From assembly GCA_946480525.1 (NCBI GenBank), contig CAMLLA010000115.1:1-10361 (forward strand): DNA of 10,361 bases. Reading direction: 5' to 3'. Positions 6,069-10,361 of the stretch are shown here, in pieces; positions within the stretch are counted from its first letter, which is position 1, and every line of letters begins with the position of its first letter. The DNA is from an uncultured Asticcacaulis sp. (GTDB lineage Bacteria; Pseudomonadota; Alphaproteobacteria; Caulobacterales; Caulobacteraceae). Both the position numbers and the translations under genes were made by a program. The notes below the pieces were generated by a model. The model was not told where the DNA came from. It did not search any database and worked only from the letters and a program-made list of their open reading frames with translations.

Positions 6069-6375
6069 TGATGACATCTCCGGTCGTCTTGGCAACGCGG
6101 ACCTTCTTGTCGCCTTCGATCTTGAAACCGACGCGGGTCGGCTTGCCGTTCGAATCGACGTGGGCGACGTTGGAAACGTGCAGCGACGCTTCCTTGTTGA
6201 CGATGCCGCCGTTCGGGTTGGTTTGCGACGGACGGGTATGGCGCTGGACCATGTTGATGCCCTGGACAACGACGCGGTTGTCTTCGGGAAGGACCTTCAG
6301 AACGGTGCCGCTACGGCCCTTGTCCTTGCCGGTCAGGACGACGACGTTATCGCCCTTCTTAATCTTGGCAGACAT
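6061..6375 (-). CDS. rplX: 50S ribosomal protein L24
   Basis: L24 is an assembly-initiating 50S protein that binds the 5' end of 23S rRNA. The 104-residue protein has the family length. A KOW motif lies at about 6–33 ([20 protein letters not shown]), then [17 protein letters not shown] (42–58) and the L24 C-terminal domain. The start overlaps the rplN stop as TAATG, with GGAGG 7 nt upstream. The end overlaps rplE by 8 nt. Stop TGA. Confidence 0.98.
   Translation of the reverse strand: MSAKIKKGDNVVVLTGKDKGRSGTVLKVLPEDNRVVVQGINMVQRHTRPSQTNPNGGIVNKEASLHVSNVAHVDSNGKPTRVGFKIEGDKKVRVAKTTGDVING
6078..6081 (-). promoter_or_regulatory. Ribosome binding site that sets the rplE start
   Basis: GGAG on the minus strand lies 9 nt before the ATG at 6068 but 0 nt before the alternative in-frame ATG at 6077. 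The spacing selects the downstream start. The site lies inside the coding sequence of rplX. Confidence 0.65.
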
Positions 6376-6743
6376 TAGATGACCTCCGGAGCCAGCGAGA
6401 TGATCTTCATGTGGTTCTTGGCGCGGAGTTCGCGCGGGACCGGCCCGAAGATACGCGTGCCGATCGGCTCGCTCGACTTGTTGACGATGACGGCGGCATT
6501 GGTGTCGAAACGGATTACCGAACCGTCCTTGCGCTGGATGTCCTTCGACGTGCGAACGACGATGGCGCGCAGCACGTCACCCTTCTTCACGCGGCCGCGA
6601 GGAATGGCTTCCTTGACCGAAACGACGATCAGGTCGCCCACCGAGGCGTAGCGGCGCTTGGAGCCGCCCAACACCTTGATGCACATGACCCGGCGAGCGC
6701 CAGAGTTGTCGGCGACATCCAGGTTAGTTTGCATCTGAATCAT
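6375..6743 (-). CDS. rplN: 50S ribosomal protein L14
   Basis: L14 sits at the subunit interface, contacts 16S rRNA and L19, and is the first gene of the classical spc operon. The 122-residue protein (123 in E. coli) starts [20 protein letters not shown] and has the family signature [18 protein letters not shown] (71–88), ending in [15 protein letters not shown] lies 8 nt before the ATG. It begins 17 nt after rpsQ, so no promoter or terminator space separates it from the S10 operon. S10 and spc therefore look continuous here. It overlaps rplX by one base. Confidence 0.98.
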   Translation of the reverse strand: MIQMQTNLDVADNSGARRVMCIKVLGGSKRRYASVGDLIVVSVKEAIPRGRVKKGDVLRAIVVRTSKDIQRKDGSVIRFDTNAAVIVNKSSEPIGTRIFGPVPRELRAKNHMKIISLAPEVI

Positions 6744-6760
6744 GACTTAAACTCCTGGCT

Positions 6761-6997
6761 TCACGCTTCGCGCGGGAGGACTTCCCACGTTTTCAGCTTG
6801 GACTTGGGCGCACATTCGATGATGCGAATGGTTTCGCCGGCCTTGTAGGTATTGTTCTCATCGTGGGCGTGATAACGCTTCGACTTCCGCACCGTCTTCT
6901 TCAGAACGGGGTGCAGGATCGTACGTTCCACCTTCACAACAACGGTCTTGTCGCCCTTATCGGAAACAACCAGACCTTCAAGAATGCGTTTGGGCAT
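6761..6997 (-). CDS. rpsQ: 30S ribosomal protein S17
   Basis: S17 is a small OB-fold protein that binds 16S rRNA early in 30S assembly. The 78-residue product starts [21 protein letters not shown] and contains [19 protein letters not shown] (29–47) and [15 protein letters not shown] (59–73). The equivalent of the latter in E. coli reads ECRPLSKTKSW. It is slightly shorter than the 84-residue E. coli protein. AGAGGA is found just upstream of the ATG, 12 nt from the rpmC stop. Last gene of the S10 group; stop TGA. Confidence 0.97.
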   Translation of the reverse strand: MPKRILEGLVVSDKGDKTVVVKVERTILHPVLKKTVRKSKRYHAHDENNTYKAGETIRIIECAPKSKLKTWEVLPREA

Positions 6998-7009
6998 GGT
7001 CTAATCCTC

Positions 7010-7216
7010 TTAGGCAGACTTCGCCGCGGCCTTTTGAGCCGTCAGCAGGGTCTGAATGCGTGCGACATCCTTGCGGATCTCGTTGACGCGGTGGGTCTTT
7101 TCGAATTGGCCCGTTGCCTTCTGGAAGCGCAGGTTGAACTGCTCCTTCTTCAGGCTCAGGAGTTCTTCGTGCAGCTGGTCGGTCGTCTTGCTGCGCAGAT
7201 CGGCGATCTTGGTCAT
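7010..7216 (-). CDS. rpmC: 50S ribosomal protein L29
   Basis: L29 lies near the polypeptide exit site of the 50S subunit next to L23, where chaperones and the Sec or SRP machinery dock. The 68-residue product is an alpha-helical hairpin. It starts [20 protein letters not shown] and contains [28 protein letters not shown] in the conserved core (about 23–50). A short Lys/Ala tail follows. GGAG lies 8 nt before the ATG, at the rplP stop, with 5 nt between genes. Confidence 0.97.
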   Translation of the reverse strand: MTKIADLRSKTTDQLHEELLSLKKEQFNLRFQKATGQFEKTHRVNEIRKDVARIQTLLTAQKAAAKSA

Positions 7217-7221
7217 ATCAA

Positions 7222-7656
7222 TTACTCCGCAGCAGCGGCAACGCCGGCGTCGAGACGGGTCACGACGCGGGTGGAGACCGGCAGCTTCGCAGCGCCCAGA
7301 CGCAGCGCTTCACGCGCGATGTCGTCCGGCACGCCGTCGATTTCAAACAGGATACGGCCTGGCGCCACGCGAGCGGCCCAGTAATCCACAGCCCCCTTGC
7401 CCGAACCCATCCGGACTTCAGCCGGCTTGCCCGTAACGGGCAGATCCGGGAAGATACGGATCCAGACGCGGCCTTGACGCTTCATCTGGCGGGTGATGGC
7501 GCGACGGGCGGCTTCGATCTGACGCGCGGTCAGACGCTCCGGCTCGACGGTCTTCAGACCATACGAGCCGAAGTTGAGCGTGTAGCCACCCTTGGCATTG
7601 CCGTGGATGCGGCCCTTGAAGGCCTTGCGGTATTTTGTGCGCTTAGGAAGCATCAT
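7222..7656 (-). CDS. rplP: 50S ribosomal protein L16
   Basis: L16 helps organise the A-site region of the 50S subunit. The 144-residue protein contains [16 protein letters not shown] at the start, [12 protein letters not shown] (82–93) and [11 protein letters not shown] (98–108). Two ATG codons stand in tandem at 7656 and 7653. The first is preferred because it puts PKRT at the same distance from the start as in the E. coli protein (MLQPKRT) and lies 8 nt from GGAGG. It has a short Ala-rich C-terminal extension and starts 3 nt after rpsC. Confidence 0.97.
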   Translation of the reverse strand: MMLPKRTKYRKAFKGRIHGNAKGGYTLNFGSYGLKTVEPERLTARQIEAARRAITRQMKRQGRVWIRIFPDLPVTGKPAEVRMGSGKGAVDYWAARVAPGRILFEIDGVPDDIAREALRLGAAKLPVSTRVVTRLDAGVAAAAE

Positions 7657-7659
7657 GGC

Positions 7660-8421
7660 TTAGGCCTCCTTGTTACGATCGCGGCGCGGGCCGCGGTTGT
7701 TACGATCGCCGCGGTCCGAACGCTCAGGGCGGTCGCTGGACGACGGACCCGAAGCTTCCTGGCTCCAGCGCTTGTCCTGGGCCATCGGATCGTGCTCAAG
7801 GACTTCGCCCTTGAAGATCCACACCTTGACACCGATGATGCCGTAGGTGGTCAGGGCTTCAGCAAAGCCCATGTCGATGTCGGCGCGCAGGGTGTGCAAA
7901 GGCACGCGGCCTTCACGATACCATTCCATACGGGCGATTTCCGCACCGCCGAGACGACCCGACAGGTTCATACGGATGCCCTTGGCGCCCAGACGCATGG
8001 CCGACTGGATCGAACGCTTCATGGCGCGGCGGAAAGCCACACGGCGTTCCAGCTGCTGAGCAATCGATTCGGCGACCAGTTGCGCGTCGACTTCCGGCTT
8101 GCGGACTTCGACCAGGTTCAGGAACACTTCACCTTCGGTCAGCTTCGACACGTCCTTGCGGAGCTTGTCGATGTCGGCGCCCTTCTTGCCGATCACGACG
8201 CCCGGACGGGCGGCGTAGATGGTGACGCGGCACTTCTTGTGCGGACGCTCGATGATGATGCGGCTGACGCCGGCAGCATTGAGCTTTTCCTTCAGTTCCT
8301 TGCGGATCTTCAGGTCCTGGTGCAGCAGCTTGGCGTATTCCGTACGGGCCGCGAACCAGCGCGAGTCCCAGGTACGGTTGATGCCAAGGCGCAGGCCGAC
8401 CGGATTAGCTTTCTGACCCAT
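7660..8421 (-). CDS. rpsC: 30S ribosomal protein S3 with charged C-terminal tail
   Basis: S3 lies in the 30S head and, with S4 and S5, forms the mRNA entry channel and its helicase activity. The N-terminal [13 protein letters not shown] is typical. A type-II KH domain has the GKKG loop (78–81), and the S3 C-terminal domain runs to about 213 ([20 protein letters not shown] at 151–170). Residues 214–253 form a hydrophilic tail rich in Arg, Asp, Ser and Asn. It includes NRGPRRDR (242–249) and a 13-nt direct repeat 27 bp apart. The E. coli protein has 233 residues. The start overlaps rplV as TAATG, with AGGAGG 7 nt upstream. Confidence 0.98.
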   Translation of the reverse strand: MGQKANPVGLRLGINRTWDSRWFAARTEYAKLLHQDLKIRKELKEKLNAAGVSRIIIERPHKKCRVTIYAARPGVVIGKKGADIDKLRKDVSKLTEGEVFLNLVEVRKPEVDAQLVAESIAQQLERRVAFRRAMKRSIQSAMRLGAKGIRMNLSGRLGGAEIARMEWYREGRVPLHTLRADIDMGFAEALTTYGIIGVKVWIFKGEVLEHDPMAQDKRWSQEASGPSSSDRPERSDRGDRNNRGPRRDRNKEA

Positions 8422-8804
8422 TATGCGGCCTCCTGACCGAGTTCACGAACGACGATCGTCAGTTCGGAGAACGGCTTCATGATACGCGACGAACGGCCGC
8501 GAGCACGCGAAGCGAAGCGCTTCATGACGACGCCCTTGCCAACGAAGGCCTCGGCGACAACCAGGTTGTCGATGTCGAGGTTGTGGTTGTTTTCCGCGTT
8601 CGAGATCGCCGAATAGAGCGCCTTGCGGACGTCCTTGGCGATGCGCTTGCGCGAGAATTCCAGTTCGTTCAGGGCGCGCTGAACCTTGAGACCGCGGATC
8701 GAGGCGGCGACCAGGTTGAGCTTCTGCGGCGAGATGCGCACCGAAACCAGCTTGGCGCGGGCTTCGTTCGATTCGACGCGACGAGGATTCTTGGTCTGCG
8801 ACAT
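8421..8804 (-). CDS. rplV: 50S ribosomal protein L22
   Basis: L22 lines the nascent-peptide exit tunnel with its long beta hairpin, where macrolide-related mutations occur in other bacteria. The 127-residue product has the [18 protein letters not shown] region (21–38) and the hairpin [20 protein letters not shown] (91–110), followed by a final strand. It carries a slightly longer N-terminus than the 110-residue E. coli protein, usual in alphaproteobacteria. It starts 2 nt after rpsS, with GAGGAAG upstream. It shares one base with rpsC (TAATG). Confidence 0.98.
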   Translation of the reverse strand: MSQTKNPRRVESNEARAKLVSVRISPQKLNLVAASIRGLKVQRALNELEFSRKRIAKDVRKALYSAISNAENNHNLDIDNLVVAEAFVGKGVVMKRFASRARGRSSRIMKPFSELTIVVRELGQEAA

Positions 8805-8806
8805 GA

Positions 8807-9085
8807 TTACTTCCTCTTCGCCTTCTTATCGGCGGCGTGACCGGGGAAGTTGCGCGTCGGCGAGAACTCGCCGAGCTTCATGCCGACCATGTCCTCGCTG
8901 ACGAGAACCGGAACATGCTTCTGACCGTTGTAGACACCGAGGGTCAGGCCGACGAATTGCGGCATGATGACCGAGCGGCGCGACCAGGTCTTGATGACTT
9001 CCTTGCGACCCGAGTTTTGCGCGGCGTCCGCCTTCTTCAGAAGGTGGCCATCCACGAAGGGTCCTTTCCATACGGAGCGAGCCAT
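8807..9085 (-). CDS. rpsS: 30S ribosomal protein S19
   Basis: S19 forms part of the 30S head with S13 and contacts tRNA and the B1 intersubunit bridges. The 92-residue protein has the family length, [16 protein letters not shown] at the start, [16 protein letters not shown] (33–48) and the signature [12 protein letters not shown] (72–83). It ends in the usual basic KKAKRK. It starts 3 nt after rplB. The upstream AAGAAGG is a modest ribosome binding site within rplB, so coupled translation is likely. Confidence 0.98.
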   Translation of the reverse strand: MARSVWKGPFVDGHLLKKADAAQNSGRKEVIKTWSRRSVIMPQFVGLTLGVYNGQKHVPVLVSEDMVGMKLGEFSPTRNFPGHAADKKAKRK

Positions 9086-9088
9086 GGT

Positions 9089-9925
9089 TTAGCGAGCCTT
9101 CTTGACGTGACGCGAACGGATAATGAACTTGTCCGTCGCCTTGTTGGTACGAGTTTTGCGGCCCTTGGTCGGGACGCCCCACGGGGTGACCGGGTTACGG
9201 CCGCCCGAGGTCTTGCCTTCACCACCACCGTGCGGGTGGTCGACCGGGTTCATGGCGACGCCGCGGACGTGTGGGCGGAAGCCCAGGTGACGCGAACGGC
9301 CGGCCTTACCCAGGCTTTGGTTCATGTGGTCGGGGTTCGACACGGCGCCGACCGTGGCCATGCAGGTGTCGAGCACCATGCGCAGCTCGCCGGAACCGAG
9401 GCGGATCTGGGCGTAGCCGGCGTCGCGGCCGACCAGCTGGGCGTAGGCGCCAGCCGAACGGGCCAGCTGACCGCCCTTGAGCGGCTTCATTTCCACGTTG
9501 TGGATGATGGTGCCGATCGGAAGCGAGCGCAGCGGCGCGGCGTTACCCGGCTTCACGTCGACCTTTTCCGACGCGATGACCGTGTCACCGGCCTTCAGGC
9601 GCTGCGGGGCCAGGATGTAGGCCTTTTCGCCGTCCTGATACACGATCAGGGCGATGAAGGCCGAACGGTTGGGGTCATATTCCAGACGCTCAACGATCGC
9701 CGGCACGTCGAACTTGCGACGCTTGAAGTCGATGATGCGATAGAGCTTCTTCGCACCGCCGCCACGGAAGCGGACAGCGACACGGCCGCCGGCGCCACGG
9801 CCGCCGGACTTCGTCAGACCTTCGACCAGCGACTTTTCGGGCTTGCCCTTGTGCAGCTCGGAACGGTCCACCAGAACGAGCTGGCGGCGGCCGGGCGAGG
9901 TCGGATTAAATTGCTTCAAAGCCAT
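9089..9925 (-). CDS. rplB: 50S ribosomal protein L2
   Basis: L2 is a primary 23S rRNA-binding protein essential for subunit association and near the peptidyl-transferase centre. The 278-residue product (273 in E. coli) shows [18 protein letters not shown] (52–69), GKAGRSR..G.RP.VRG (206–222) and [18 protein letters not shown] (225–242), the last with the conserved histidine (His230). [18 protein letters not shown] closes it. AAGGAAAG, overlapping the rplW stop codon, lies just upstream of the ATG. It is 14 nt from rplW. Confidence 0.99.
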   Translation of the reverse strand: MALKQFNPTSPGRRQLVLVDRSELHKGKPEKSLVEGLTKSGGRGAGGRVAVRFRGGGAKKLYRIIDFKRRKFDVPAIVERLEYDPNRSAFIALIVYQDGEKAYILAPQRLKAGDTVIASEKVDVKPGNAAPLRSLPIGTIIHNVEMKPLKGGQLARSAGAYAQLVGRDAGYAQIRLGSGELRMVLDTCMATVGAVSNPDHMNQSLGKAGRSRHLGFRPHVRGVAMNPVDHPHGGGEGKTSGGRNPVTPWGVPTKGRKTRTNKATDKFIIRSRHVKKAR

Positions 9926-9939
9926 TGTTCAATCTTTCC

Positions 9940-10236
9940 TTACAGGCCGGTCGTGATGTCGATCACCTGGCCTTCGGCCAGGGTGACGATCGCTTTCTTG
10001 ACGTCGCTGCGGCGGCCCTTGATGCCCTTGAACCGCTTGGTCTTGCCCTTGGTGACAATGGTGTTCACCTTGGTGACCTTGACGTTGTAGATAGCTTCGA
10101 CGGCCGAAGCGACTTCGTCCTTGGACGCGTCGAGGGCGATCTTGAAGACGACCTTGTTCTGTTCAGCCAGAATCGAGGCCTTTTCGGTGATGTGCGGCGA
10201 CAGCAGCACGTCGAAATTGCGGATGGTAGCAGCCAT
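9940..10236 (-). CDS. rplW: 50S ribosomal protein L23
   Basis: L23 sits at the polypeptide tunnel exit and is the docking point for trigger factor and SRP. The 98-residue protein (100 in E. coli) shows the L23 features [14 protein letters not shown] (10–23), [19 protein letters not shown] (29–47), [18 protein letters not shown] (52–69) and the extended loop [12 protein letters not shown] (71–82). GGAGG, inside the end of rplD, is 8 nt before the ATG. Three bases separate it from rplD. Confidence 0.98.
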   Translation of the reverse strand: MAATIRNFDVLLSPHITEKASILAEQNKVVFKIALDASKDEVASAVEAIYNVKVTKVNTIVTKGKTKRFKGIKGRRSDVKKAIVTLAEGQVIDITTGL

Positions 10237-10239
10237 AAC

Positions 10240-10361
10240 TTAGGCCTCCACTGCGAAGCGAGCTTCGATAGCTTCAACCGCCGCCTTCGTCAGAACCAGC
10301 TTTTCACGGCGCAGGATGTCATAGACATTCAGGCCCGCGGTCGGCAGGACGTCGATATTGG
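10240..10361 (-). CDS. rplD: 50S ribosomal protein L4, C-terminal part (truncated by the window edge)
   Basis: Only the last 39 residues are present; the start lies beyond the right edge. They read [18 protein letters not shown], then [16 protein letters not shown], and end AVEA with stop TAA. This is the characteristic L4 C-terminus. L4 binds 23S rRNA and lines the exit tunnel. In E. coli it also represses the S10 operon through a leader upstream of rpsJ, which is outside this window. Position directly before rplW confirms the call. Nothing suggests the gene is broken. Confidence 0.95.
   Translation of the reverse strand, partial: NIDVLPTAGLNVYDILRREKLVLTKAAVEAIEARFAVEA

Noticed and set aside
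4683..6071. Long plus-strand open frame (462 codons) opposite rpsH, rpsN and rplE
   Set aside because: Antisense shadow of known genes; low-complexity Arg/Asp/Leu-rich translation and no ribosome binding site seen.
6069..6269. In-frame N-terminal extension of rplE through rplX
   Set aside because: It overlaps rplX in another frame, its translation is Ser/Arg-rich without L5 similarity, and the ribosome binding site selects the ATG at 6068.
7474..8436. Plus-strand open frame (320 codons) opposite rplP and rpsC
   Set aside because: Antisense shadow of certain genes; no family resemblance.
8837..10090. Long plus-strand open frame (417 codons) opposite rpsS, rplB and rplW
   Set aside because: Antisense shadow caused by codon usage in rplB; no recognisable domain.
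1..10361. Search for mobile elements, CRISPR, defence or biosynthetic genes
   Set aside because: All coding space is filled by core ribosomal, secY and adk genes in standard order. No insertion-sequence ends, transposase, tandem spacer arrays or foreign-composition islands were seen.

Overview
The window is a nearly complete stretch of the bacterial S10–spc ribosomal-protein gene cluster. Every gene lies on the minus strand, so transcription runs from right to left. Gene order, high GC, short-LID adenylate kinase, the protein sequences and promoter-like motifs of the Caulobacter housekeeping type point to an alphaproteobacterium, most likely Caulobacterales/Caulobacteraceae. An Asticcacaulis-like organism is my guess from general familiarity; it has not been tested.

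Right part, end of the S10 operon (about 10361 down to 6761): the 3' end of rplD (L4), then rplW, rplB, rpsS, rplV, rpsC, rplP, rpmC and rpsQ. Spacing is 2–14 nt, with one TAATG overlap (rplV/rpsC). Middle part, spc operon (6743 to 3014): rplN, rplX, rplE, rpsN, rpsH, rplF, rplR, rpsE and rpmD, again tightly packed except for a 101-nt gap between rpsH and rplF that holds a long inverted repeat. Left part (2842 to 279): rplO, secY and adk, with 171 nt before rplO and 141 nt before secY. The last 278 nt at the left edge carry no gene. They hold hairpins and a strong promoter-like sequence pointing left, towards what is normally rpsM and the alpha operon.

The products act together. Fifteen complete proteins and one partial one belong to the 50S and 30S subunits (listed individually below, with rpmD, L30, being a small 58-residue gene). 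SecY is the channel of the Sec translocon, where many ribosomes dock, and Adk keeps adenylate nucleotides balanced. Nothing is visibly broken, inserted or foreign: no tRNA, rRNA, mobile element, CRISPR array or accessory system was seen.

The points of interest are regulatory and small. They are: (1) a 12-bp GC-rich hairpin followed directly by a Caulobacter-type promoter between rpmD and rplO, which would split the spc operon; (2) a 41-nt inverted repeat between rpsH and rplF resembling an alphaproteobacterial intergenic repeat; (3) a strong leftward promoter at the left edge; (4) a nearly identical 25-nt coding segment giving an NRG-x-RRDR motif in both the S3 C-terminal tail and the S5 N-terminal tail. 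I found no evidence of a novel biological system here.
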